Below, in pieces: positions 1-5,633 of a stretch of 8,804 nt of DNA (positions are counted from its first letter, which is position 1; each line of letters begins with the position of its first letter). The position numbers and the translations under genes are program-made. The notes beneath the pieces were generated by a model. That model had not been told where the DNA came from. It worked only from the letters and a program-made list of their open reading frames with translations, and made no database searches. Origin of the DNA: Porphyrobacter sp. (GTDB lineage Bacteria; Pseudomonadota; Alphaproteobacteria; Sphingomonadales; Sphingomonadaceae); the NCBI GenBank assembly GCA_018991295.1, contig JAGKSZ010000178.1, positions 1 to 8,804 of the forward strand, written 5' to 3'.

Positions 1-63
1 CGGCAGCGCACGATAGAACGCGGGCGGGCGCCCGGAGCGCCCGGCGATCGGGGACGAGGGGAC
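1..63. other. Leader region with possible tail of an upstream gene and a GC hairpin
   Basis: No complete gene fits here. In frame 2 of the + strand a TAG occurs at 14-16 and could end a gene that lies outside the window. A perfect 7-bp inverted repeat follows (CGGGCGC 25-31, GCGCCCG 37-43, 5-nt loop) with no T-run after it, so it is at best a weak terminator or a chance GC structure. The frame of the next gene is also open leftwards to base 1, so its upstream limit cannot be set from an in-frame stop. Confidence 0.3.
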
Positions 64-495
64 ATGAGCGACTTCCGCAGGCTATCGGCCACCATGCTGG
101 CGAGCCCGCAGATCACGGCGGAGGACGTGGCCGCAGCGAAGGCGGCAGGCGTCCCGCTGATCGTCAACAACCGCCCCGACCGGGAGGATCCCTTCGCCCC
201 GCAAGGTGCTGAAATCGCAGAGGCCGCCGCTGCTGCGGGGCTTGCCTACACCGCAATCCCGATCGGCCATGCGGGCTTTTCCGAACCGCAGGTCGATGCC
301 ATGATCGCCGCGCTCGAGCAGGCGCAGGGTCCGGTGCTGGCCTATTGCCGCTCGGGCACGCGCTCGACCTTGCTGTGGGCGCTCGCGCAGGCCAAGCGCG
401 GCGTCAGTCCCGATGCCATCGCCGAGGCCGCGGCGCAGGCGGGTTACGACATCGGCCCCGTCCGCCCGATGGTGGACATGCTCGCGGCCCGCTAG
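64..495 (+). CDS. DUF442/TIGR01244-family phosphatase or sulfurtransferase-like protein
   Basis: A 143-residue protein resembling the TIGR01244/DUF442 family, which is related to protein-tyrosine-phosphatase-like and beta-lactamase-hydrolase-associated (BLH) domains. Seen directly: an N-terminal FRRLS start, a central NNRPDRED segment (about 35-42), and the active-site-like loop YCRSGTRS with Cys95 and Arg100. That loop resembles the Cys-loop of PTP/rhodanese folds, although the spacing is C-X4-R rather than the classic C-X5-R. Length matches stand-alone family members. ATG 64 was chosen because AGGGG lies just upstream (57-61) and the family begins close to this point; the frame is open further upstream, so a longer form cannot be excluded. 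Substrate unknown; in some relatives these domains link to sulfide or biofilm functions, but nothing here supports that. First gene of a probable four-gene + strand unit. Confidence 0.85.
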   Translation: MSDFRRLSATMLASPQITAEDVAAAKAAGVPLIVNNRPDREDPFAPQGAEIAEAAAAAGLAYTAIPIGHAGFSEPQVDAMIAALEQAQGPVLAYCRSGTRSTLLWALAQAKRGVSPDAIAEAAAQAGYDIGPVRPMVDMLAAR

Positions 496-518
496 GCCGC
501 TCCAGGTCCGATTCTGCC

Positions 519-935
519 GTGAGCCTGCCACCGCTGCTGGTCCAGTCCGCCGGATCGCTGGCGGCGATTCTCGCGCTGGCGGCGCTGGCGCGCTGGCTGA
601 AGCTCGGGGGCCATCCGGGCCTCAGCGACGAAGCCATGCTTCGCCGCGCGGCGGAAGAAATCGTTGACGGCTTCGAGGTCGCCGATTTCTCCTTGGCAGC
701 GGATCGCACCGCGGCCCTCGTCCGCGATCCGGAGGGCCGGATCATGCTGATCCGGCTCCACGGCAGCCGCCATGTCGGGCGCATCATCTCGCCGCTCGCC
801 TCGGCGCGCGCCCATGGCAACATCCTCGAAGTCGATTGCCGCGAGCCGCGCTTCGGCGTGACCCGGCTGGAGCTCGAGGATGCCGAGGCTTGGGCTGCGG
901 CGATCAATGCGGTAGGAAGGGGGCGCGATGCCTGA
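519..935 (+). CDS. Hypothetical small membrane-anchored protein
   Basis: I do not recognise this 138-residue protein. The proposed GTG start at 519 begins VSLPPLLVQSAGSL and gives one hydrophobic N-terminal segment (about residues 4-24), followed by a soluble domain of about 110 residues with mixed charge (DRTAALVRDPEGRIMLIRLHG near the middle). That suggests a single-pass inner-membrane or signal-anchored protein. The frame is open upstream to 345, but a longer version would overlap the previous gene's coding sequence, whereas GTG 519 starts 23 nt after that stop. The ribosome site before it is weak (CCAGG at 503-507). Its stop overlaps the next start by 8 nt (928-935), which argues that it is genuinely translated and coupled to the desaturase gene. 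No catalytic motif is visible. The existence call is more secure than the exact start. Confidence 0.7.
   Translation: MSLPPLLVQSAGSLAAILALAALARWLKLGGHPGLSDEAMLRRAAEEIVDGFEVADFSLAADRTAALVRDPEGRIMLIRLHGSRHVGRIISPLASARAHGNILEVDCREPRFGVTRLELEDAEAWAAAINAVGRGRDA
914..923 (+). promoter_or_regulatory. Shine-Dalgarno site of the desaturase gene
   Basis: The purine run AGGAAGGGGG lies a few bases before ATG 928 and sits inside the end of the preceding reading frame. It supports ATG 928 as start despite the 8-nt overlap with the upstream gene. Confidence 0.7.
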
Positions 936-1890
936 TCTCAACCCCACCCAGTATGCGGTCCCGCTGTTCGTCGTCGCGGTGCTCGCCGAGATGATCTGGG
1001 CGAAGCTGCGCGCGCCGCAGGCCTATGAGCCGAAGGACACGCTGGTCAGCCTCTCCTTCGGGCTCGGCTCGACCATCGCGGGCGCGCTGCTCGGCGGCTT
1101 CGCGGTCGCGGTGTTCCTCAAGGCCTACGAATACCGCATCTTCGATTTCGGCCCCGAATGGTGGGCGGTGTGGTGGGCCTGGCCGGTCTGCTTCGTGCTC
1201 GACGATCTCAAGTATTACTGGGTGCACCGCGCCGGGCACCGCATCCGCTGGATGTGGGCGAGCCACGTGAACCACCATTCGAGCCAGCACTACAACCTCT
1301 CGACCGCGCTCCGCCAGACCTGGACGGGGCCGCTCACCTTCGGCTTCCTCTTCGCCGTGCCGCTGGTTCTGCTCGGCTTCCACCCGGCGATGATCGCGAT
1401 CTGCGGCGGGTTCAATCTCATCTACCAGTTCTGGATCCACACCGAGGCGATCAAGCGGATGCCCGCTTGGTTCGAGGCGGTGATGAACACGCCCAGCCAC
1501 CACCGCGTCCACCACGCCACCAATCCGCGTTATCTCGACACCAATTATGCAGGTGTGTTCATCGTGTGGGACAAGATGTTCGGCACCTTCACGCCGGAAG
1601 TCGATGACGAGAAAATCCGCTACGGGATCGTCAAGCAGCTCGGCAGTTTCAACCTCTTGTGGGCGGTGTTCCATGAATGGATCGGCATCCTGACCGACGT
1701 CTGGCGCGCGCCGTGGAAGCACAAGCTGTCCTATCTCCTGCGTGAACCCGGCTGGAGCCATGATGGCAGCCGCGAAACGTCCGACATGATCCGGGCAAAG
1801 TGGCAGGCCCGCAGCGGCGGCCCTGTTGCGCCGCAAGCAACTTCAGTGGCGGATCGAAACGCGATTGCGGGCGGCGCGGAAGCTGCTTAA
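928..1890 (+). CDS. Sterol desaturase / fatty acid hydroxylase superfamily protein
   Basis: A 320-residue integral membrane di-iron oxygenase-like protein. The three histidine clusters that define the family are intact: HRAGH (100-104), HVNHH (113-117) and HRVHH (192-196), with a further conserved-looking His171 in WIHTE. These ligate two irons that activate O2 for C-H hydroxylation or desaturation of a lipid-like substrate in the membrane. Hydrophobic segments are visible near 10-26, 40-66, 78-95, 135-152 and 155-172; the His boxes would face the cytoplasm. The C-terminal third is soluble, ending in a low-complexity Ala/Gly tail. The start is fixed by a strong ribosome site and an overlap with the previous gene. 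The substrate cannot be read from sequence: bacterial members act on sterol-like, hopanoid, carotenoid, fatty acid or ether-lipid substrates. The GMC oxidoreductase 23 nt downstream could oxidise an alcohol made by this enzyme (inference). Confidence 0.92.
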   Translation: MPDLNPTQYAVPLFVVAVLAEMIWAKLRAPQAYEPKDTLVSLSFGLGSTIAGALLGGFAVAVFLKAYEYRIFDFGPEWWAVWWAWPVCFVLDDLKYYWVHRAGHRIRWMWASHVNHHSSQHYNLSTALRQTWTGPLTFGFLFAVPLVLLGFHPAMIAICGGFNLIYQFWIHTEAIKRMPAWFEAVMNTPSHHRVHHATNPRYLDTNYAGVFIVWDKMFGTFTPEVDDEKIRYGIVKQLGSFNLLWAVFHEWIGILTDVWRAPWKHKLSYLLREPGWSHDGSRETSDMIRAKWQARSGGPVAPQATSVADRNAIAGGAEAA

Positions 1891-1909
1891 TCTCCCTGCC
1901 AAAGGGAGA
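1891..1909 (+). promoter_or_regulatory. Hairpin occluding the ribosome-binding site of the GMC gene
   Basis: TCTCCCT (1891-1897) and AGGGAGA (1903-1909) form a perfect 7-bp stem with a 5-nt loop GCCAA. The right arm is the Shine-Dalgarno of the GMC gene (ATG at 1914). The left arm begins at the base after the desaturase stop codon TAA (1888-1890). A ribosome ending on the desaturase would cover or melt the left arm and free the site, so the layout fits translational coupling. Confidence 0.6.
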
Positions 1910-1913
1910 GAAC

Positions 1914-3503
1914 ATGGAAAGTTTCGACTACATCGTCATCGGCGGTGGCAGCGCGGGCAGCGCGGGGGCCGGCCGCCTTGCTGTGGACGGCACGCGCCGG
2001 GTGTGCCTGCTGGAAGCCGGCGGCACCAACGATAACGTCTGGATCAAGACGCCGGGCTTCATGCCCTTCATCCCCCAAAAGTCGAACTACCGTTATGATA
2101 CCGTGCCCCAGAAGGGCCTGAACGGGCGCACCGGATACCAGCCGCGCGGCCGGGGCCTTGGCGGGTCGAGCGCGATCAATGCGATGGTCTATATCCGCGG
2201 CAACCGCTGGGATTACGACAACTGGGCGGCCGAGGGCGCGACCGGCTGGGCCTATGACGACGTGCTCCCCTACTTCCGCCGCGCCGAGGCGAACGCGCGC
2301 GGAGGCGATGCTTTCCATGGCGATGGCGGGCCGCTGTTCGTGGAGGACCAGAAGCACGCCAACCCCGCCAGCCATGCCTTTGTCGATGCGGCCGCGGCGC
2401 TCCAACTGCGCACCAATCCCGATTTCAACGGGGAACGGCAGGAAGGTTTCGGCCTCTATCAGGTTACCCAGCACAAGGGCGAACGCTGGTCGGCAGCGCG
2501 CGCTTATGTCGAACCGATCCGCGATTCGGGCAATTTCACCGTGCGCACCGATACGCTGGTGGAGAAACTGGTGATTGAAGCCGGGCGGGTGACCGGGGTG
2601 CAGATCAGGCGCGGCGGCACATCCGAGACGCTCCTCGCCCGGCGCGGCGTTGTGCTCAGTGCAGGCGCGTTCAACTCACCCCAGATCCTGATGCTCTCAG
2701 GCATCGGCCCGGCCGATCACCTGAAGGCCCACGGGATCGACGTGGTGCTGGATCGGGCGGCCGTTGGCGGCAACCTGCAGGACCACATCGATTATGTTTC
2801 CGGTTGGGAGACGGACAGCGATGTGCCGATCGGCAGCACCTTGAAGGGCACGCTGCGCATGGCCGCCGCTGTGGTCGAACATCGCCGCAAGCGCACCGGC
2901 GTGATGACCACGCCCTATGCCGAAGCAGGCGGGTTCTGGACGGTGATGCCCGATAGCCCCGCGCCCGATGTGCAGTGGCATTTCGTGCCTGCGGTGCTGG
3001 AGGATCACGGGCGCGAGAAGGTGAAGGGGCATGGCTTCTCGCTCCACGCCTGCGTGCTGCGGCCTGAAAGCCGGGGAACAGTGCGGCTGGGCAGCGGCGA
3101 TGCTGCCGCCGCGCCGGTGATAGATCCCAATTTCCTCAGCGATGATCGCGACATGGCATGCTTGCGCGCAGGCGTGCGCCTGTCGCACCGCATCGCCGAA
3201 GCGCCGCCCTTGCAGGCCTTCGGGCCGAAGGATCGCCATCCGGTTGATCTGAACGATGACGCCGCGCTCGACGCAATGATCCGCGCGCGGGCCGACACCG
3301 TCTATCACCCCGTCGGCACCTGCCGGATGGGCAATGACGCGGATGCGGTGGTCGATCCGACCCTGCGCCTCAACGGCCTTGAAGGCCTGTGGGTGGCCGA
3401 CGCGAGCATCATGCCCAAGCTCGTCAGCGGCAACACCAACGCGCCCAGCATCATGATCGGCGAGCGGTGTGCGGACTTCGTGATGGCGGCTGAGCGGGGG
3501 TAA
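1914..3503 (+). CDS. GMC family FAD-dependent oxidoreductase (choline dehydrogenase-like)
   Basis: A 529-residue flavoenzyme of the glucose-methanol-choline family, which oxidises alcohols to aldehydes or ketones. Seen: N-terminal Rossmann motif GGGSAG (10-15) with the ribose-binding acidic residue Glu34 in LLEAGG; GMC signature 1 around 77-97 (PRGRGLGGSSAIN and onward); signature 2 GAFNSPQILMLSGIG (251-265); and C-terminal YHPVGTCRMG with the catalytic-base candidate His465 and partner Asn509 in GNTNAPS. The position aligned with the covalent-FAD histidine of choline oxidase appears to be Ile88, so FAD is probably non-covalent. Length is normal. ATG 1914 was chosen over in-frame codons upstream because GGGAGAG precedes it and the Rossmann strand begins at once; an earlier start would run into the desaturase gene. 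No signal peptide, so cytoplasmic. Similarity to BetA is family-level; nothing indicates choline as substrate, and the neighbouring hydroxylase suggests a lipid-type alcohol (inference). Confidence 0.93.
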   Translation: MESFDYIVIGGGSAGSAGAGRLAVDGTRRVCLLEAGGTNDNVWIKTPGFMPFIPQKSNYRYDTVPQKGLNGRTGYQPRGRGLGGSSAINAMVYIRGNRWDYDNWAAEGATGWAYDDVLPYFRRAEANARGGDAFHGDGGPLFVEDQKHANPASHAFVDAAAALQLRTNPDFNGERQEGFGLYQVTQHKGERWSAARAYVEPIRDSGNFTVRTDTLVEKLVIEAGRVTGVQIRRGGTSETLLARRGVVLSAGAFNSPQILMLSGIGPADHLKAHGIDVVLDRAAVGGNLQDHIDYVSGWETDSDVPIGSTLKGTLRMAAAVVEHRRKRTGVMTTPYAEAGGFWTVMPDSPAPDVQWHFVPAVLEDHGREKVKGHGFSLHACVLRPESRGTVRLGSGDAAAAPVIDPNFLSDDRDMACLRAGVRLSHRIAEAPPLQAFGPKDRHPVDLNDDAALDAMIRARADTVYHPVGTCRMGNDADAVVDPTLRLNGLEGLWVADASIMPKLVSGNTNAPSIMIGERCADFVMAAERG

Positions 3504-3595
3504 GGCCCCCGCCGCACACCTGCTGCCCCGGCCCAGACCCGCGCAGAGTCCCTCCAGACCCCACCTCGACCGCCGCTTGCCGAGGGCCGTGGCAA

Positions 3596-3611
3596 TGTTT
3601 CACGTGAAACA
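3596..3611. other. parS: parS-type centromere site (predicted ParB binding site)
   Basis: The 16-bp perfect palindrome TGTTTCACGTGAAACA matches the widely conserved bacterial chromosomal parS consensus (TGTTNCACGTGNAACA type). ParB binds such sites, spreads along DNA as a CTP-dependent clamp, and works with ParA and SMC in origin segregation. It lies between the convergent GMC and amtB genes, 12 bp beyond the terminator T-run of the latter, where it does not interrupt coding sequence. Known chromosomal parS sites cluster near the replication origin, so the window is probably origin-proximal (inference). No parA/parB is present in the window. Confidence 0.85.
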
Positions 3612-3622
3612 CCGTCCCAAAC

Positions 3623-3659
3623 AAAAAAAAGGCCGGAGCTGCTTATCGCCGCTCCGGCC
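3623..3659 (-). terminator. Rho-independent terminator of glnK-amtB
   Basis: Read on the - strand, a perfect 9-bp GC-rich stem (GGCCGGAGC at 3651-3659 in complement, closing at 3631-3639) with an 11-nt loop is followed immediately by eight T (the A8 run at 3623-3630 on the + strand). This is a textbook intrinsic terminator about 100 nt after the amtB stop. On the + strand the hairpin is not followed by a T-run, so it is mainly directional. Confidence 0.88.
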
Positions 3660-3696
3660 GTATTCAGTTTGTTCGTTCGCAGGAGGAACAAGGTGA

Positions 3697-3737
3697 GGCG
3701 GGGGGAGGGGAGAGGGAGAGAGAGGCCTCCCCCCGCC
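3697..3737 (-). repeat. Long GC-rich inverted repeat 3' of amtB
   Basis: GGCGGGGGGAGG (3697-3708) and CCTCCCCCCGCC (3726-3737) form a perfect 12-bp stem around a 17-nt pure-purine loop (+ strand sense). It starts about 20 nt after the amtB stop and precedes the intrinsic terminator. There is no T-run beside it. It could protect the amtB mRNA 3' end or stall polymerase before the terminator; both are inferences. Confidence 0.65.
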
Positions 3738-3756
3738 AAGCTTGGTGGGTGCGCGC

Positions 3757-5100
3757 TTAGTTGTAGGCGCGCTCCCCGTGTTCGGAGATGTCGAGACCGT
3801 TGACTTCGCTTTCCTCGTCAACGCGCAGGCCGGTCACCGCCTTGGCGATGTACATGGCGATGGCAGTGCCGATGGCCGAGACGACGATGGTGGCAACGAC
3901 CGCAGTGACCTGGGTCACCAGCTGTGCACCCATGGCAAAGTCATCGCCGCCCGGGCCGCCCAGCGCGGGCGAGTAGACGATGCCGGTGCCGATCGCGCCG
4001 ACGATGCCGCCCACGCCGTGGATGCCGAAGGCGTCGAGCGAGTCGTCGTAGCCGAACTTCATCTTCACCTTGGCGACGAAGAAGTAGCAGATCACCGAGG
4101 CAATGGCGCCGAGCAGGATCGCGCCGAAGGGGCCTGCATTGCCCGCTGCCGGGGTCACCGCAACAAGGCCGGCAATCACGCCCGAGCAGAAGCCCAGCGC
4201 CGAACCCTTGTGGCCCATGGCCCGCTCGGTCAGCATCCAGAACAGCCCGCCTGCCGCCGTGGCAACGAAGGTGTTGATCATGGCGAGCGCGGCCGAACCA
4301 TTGGCTTCCAGCGCCGAGCCGGCGTTAAAGCCGAACCAGCCCACCCACAGCAGACCGGTGCCGACCATCGTGAGCGTCAGGCTGTGCGGGGGCATCGGCT
4401 CGGTGGGATAGCCGCGACGCTTGCCGAGGATGTAGGCAGCCACCAGCGCCGAGACGCCGGCATTGATGTGCACCACGGTGCCGCCCGCAAAATCGAGCGC
4501 GCCCATCACGAAGAACACGCCGCGCGCTTCCCACACCATGTGTGCAATCGGGAAGTAGACGATGGTGAGCCAGACGAGGCTGAAGACCATCGTCGCGGCA
4601 AACTTCATGCGCTCCACCACGGAACCCAGCACCAGCGCGACAGTGATCGCGGCGAAGGTCATCTGGAAGCTGATGAAGATGTATTCGCTGATCACCTCGT
4701 CGGTGAAGGTCGCCGCGGTCGAATCCGGGGTGACACCGGCAAGGAAGAACTTGCCCCAGCTGATGTATTCGTTGCCCTCGGGTCCGAAGGCGAGGCCATA
4801 GCCCCACATCACCCACACCAGCATCGCCAGCGATGCCGCGGCGCCGATCTGGGTCATGGTGGAAAGCATGTTCTTCGACCGGGTCAGGCCGCCGTAGAAC
4901 AGTGCAAGGCCAGGCAGGATCATCAGCAGCACGAGGACGGTCGCCGTCATCATGAAGCCGTTGTTGCCCGGATTGGGCACGGCAGGCGCCGCTTCAGCGA
5001 CAGCTGCAGCAGCTTCGGCCACGGGGGCGGCAAAGGCGGGTGCGGCAAGCAGAACTGCCCCCGTCGCCAGCGCTGCACCCTTGAAAAGAAGAGATTTCAT
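3757..5100 (-). CDS. amtB: Ammonium transporter (Amt family)
   Basis: A 447-residue ammonium channel of the inner membrane. It starts with a cleavable-looking signal peptide (MKSLLFKGAALATG... ending APAFA-AP near 24), as in other Gram-negative Amt proteins, followed by an Ala/Pro linker and about 11 hydrophobic helices. Diagnostic residues are present: Asp203 and the pore histidine His211 in DFAGGTVVHINAG, and the twin pore histidine His361 in AFGIHGVGG. The cytoplasmic tail GLRVDEESEVNGLDISEHGE (424-443) then RAYN matches the conserved C-terminal region that docks GlnK. An upstream in-frame start would run through glnK; ATG 5100 was chosen because AAGGGGA (5109-5115) precedes it, overlapping the glnK stop. 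It lies 13 nt after glnK, and co-transcription is near certain. Function: uptake of ammonium at low external nitrogen, blocked by deuridylylated GlnK when nitrogen is plentiful (family knowledge). Confidence 0.97.
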   Translation of the reverse strand: MKSLLFKGAALATGAVLLAAPAFAAPVAEAAAAVAEAAPAVPNPGNNGFMMTATVLVLLMILPGLALFYGGLTRSKNMLSTMTQIGAAASLAMLVWVMWGYGLAFGPEGNEYISWGKFFLAGVTPDSTAATFTDEVISEYIFISFQMTFAAITVALVLGSVVERMKFAATMVFSLVWLTIVYFPIAHMVWEARGVFFVMGALDFAGGTVVHINAGVSALVAAYILGKRRGYPTEPMPPHSLTLTMVGTGLLWVGWFGFNAGSALEANGSAALAMINTFVATAAGGLFWMLTERAMGHKGSALGFCSGVIAGLVAVTPAAGNAGPFGAILLGAIASVICYFFVAKVKMKFGYDDSLDAFGIHGVGGIVGAIGTGIVYSPALGGPGGDDFAMGAQLVTQVTAVVATIVVSAIGTAIAMYIAKAVTGLRVDEESEVNGLDISEHGERAYN

Positions 5101-5113
5101 CGATTGGGTCCCC

Positions 5114-5452
5114 TTACAGCGCGGTTTCGCCGGACTCGCCGGTGCGGATGCGGGTGGCAGAGGCAAGATCCAGAACGAAGATCTTGCCATCGCCGATCGC
5201 GCCCGTGTTGGCGGTCGCCTGAATGGTTTCGACAACCTGCGCGGCGATTTCGTCGCTGGCAGCGATCTCGAGCTTCACCTTGGGAAGCATGTTGGTGGAG
5301 TATTCGGCGCCGCGGTAGATTTCGGTCTGGCCCTTCTGGCGGCCGAAACCCTTGACCTCGGTCACGGTCAGTCCCGCGATGCCGATGCCGCTCAAGGCTT
5401 CACGCACGGTGTCGAGCTTGAACGGTTTGATGATGGCGATGATGAACTTCAT
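5114..5452 (-). CDS. glnK: Nitrogen regulatory protein P-II (GlnK/GlnB type)
   Basis: A 112-residue PII signal-transduction protein, exactly the usual length. It begins MKFIIAIIKPFKLDTVREAL, has a T-loop (about 37-55) with the uridylylation site Tyr51 in EIYRGAEY, and the C-terminal signature TGAIGDGKIFV (83-93) that binds ATP/ADP. PII trimers sense 2-oxoglutarate and adenylates and control AmtB, glutamine synthetase adenylylation and NtrB/NtrC. The frame extends 15 codons upstream, but that stretch is non-family and overlaps the sigma-54 leader, so ATG 5452 is the start; AGGGG (5459-5463) is its ribosome site. Pairing with amtB marks it as GlnK by convention, though sequence alone does not cleanly separate GlnK from GlnB in alphaproteobacteria. 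Confidence 0.96.
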   Translation of the reverse strand: MKFIIAIIKPFKLDTVREALSGIGIAGLTVTEVKGFGRQKGQTEIYRGAEYSTNMLPKVKLEIAASDEIAAQVVETIQATANTGAIGDGKIFVLDLASATRIRTGESGETAL

Positions 5453-5490
5453 CTGTGGCCCCTGTTGCACCGGATTTCTTCCGGCCACAG
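5453..5490 (-). promoter_or_regulatory. glnK leader inverted repeat
   Basis: CTGTGGCC (5453-5460) and GGCCACAG (5483-5490) are a perfect 8-bp inverted repeat with a 22-nt spacer, ending directly at the glnK start codon and overlapping the ribosome site by two bases. With transcription predicted to begin near 5487, the 5' arm would be partly trimmed, leaving about 5 bp. A role in glnK translation is possible but unproven. Confidence 0.4.
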
Positions 5491-5497
5491 GGTTCAC

Positions 5498-5513
5498 AGC
5501 AACAAGCGTGCCA
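5498..5513 (-). promoter_or_regulatory. Sigma-54 (RpoN) promoter of glnK-amtB
   Basis: On the - strand the sequence reads TGGCACGCTTGTTGCT, matching the sigma-54 consensus TGGCACG-N4-TTGCT, with the invariant GG (-24) and GC (-12) at the required 10-bp separation. Transcription should start near 5487, giving a leader of about 35 nt before ATG 5452. Sigma-54 promoters need an enhancer-binding activator, for this operon normally NtrC, so expression should rise under nitrogen limitation. Confidence 0.88.
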
Positions 5514-5557
5514 GTTTAGCAAAACGGCGCTGACGGGGCGGAATCCATGCGATTCTT

Positions 5558-5567
5558 CGCAGCTGCG
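5558..5567. promoter_or_regulatory. Palindrome CGCAGCTGCG upstream of glnK
   Basis: A 10-bp perfect palindrome centred at 5562.5, about 75 bp upstream of the predicted start of transcription. It shares the CAGCTG core with the larger palindrome 33 bp further upstream. Possible activator half of a phased pair; no family match is claimed. Confidence 0.3.
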
Positions 5568-5576
5568 GGAAAATAC

Positions 5577-5614
5577 TTGCCCAGAAATTAATCAGCTGAT
5601 TAACAATTGGGCAA
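5577..5614. promoter_or_regulatory. Nested 38-bp palindrome upstream of glnK
   Basis: A perfect 16-bp core TTAATCAGCTGATTAA (5588-5603) is flanked by arms TTGCCCA (5577-5583) and TGGGCAA (5608-5614) that share the same centre (5595.5), separated by unpaired 4-nt blocks. It sits about 108 bp upstream of the predicted sigma-54 start site, an enhancer-like distance. It also lies about 20 nt after the stop of the PPOX gene and could act as a terminator, although the following T-run on the - strand is poor (GTATTTT). The core is AT-rich within a GC-rich genome. Confidence 0.55.
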
Positions 5615-5633
5615 TTTTTGCGGCGGGCGAGCG

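Noticed and set aside
904..1836. - strand open frame of 310 codons opposite the desaturase gene
   Set aside because: The + strand has all three diagnostic histidine boxes; the opposite frame is charged, repetitive shadow sequence.
3577..3600. Possible terminator of the GMC gene (TTGCC/GGCAA stem followed by TGTTT)
   Set aside because: The stem is only 5 bp with a 9-nt loop, and the trailing Ts belong to the parS palindrome; too weak to call.
3681..3760. AGGAGG followed by GTG at 3693, a possible small + strand gene
   Set aside because: The downstream codons are a low-complexity purine tract that forms the amtB 3' hairpin and then run antisense to amtB.
3742..5355. Long + strand open frame (537 codons) antisense to amtB and glnK
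   Set aside because: Composition is Arg/His/Gly-rich with no family features, and it lies opposite two well-supported genes; it is a GC-driven shadow frame.
5577..5619. + strand intrinsic terminator (nested hairpin then TTTTT)
   Set aside because: No + strand gene lies upstream to be terminated; regulatory dyad or - strand use is more plausible.
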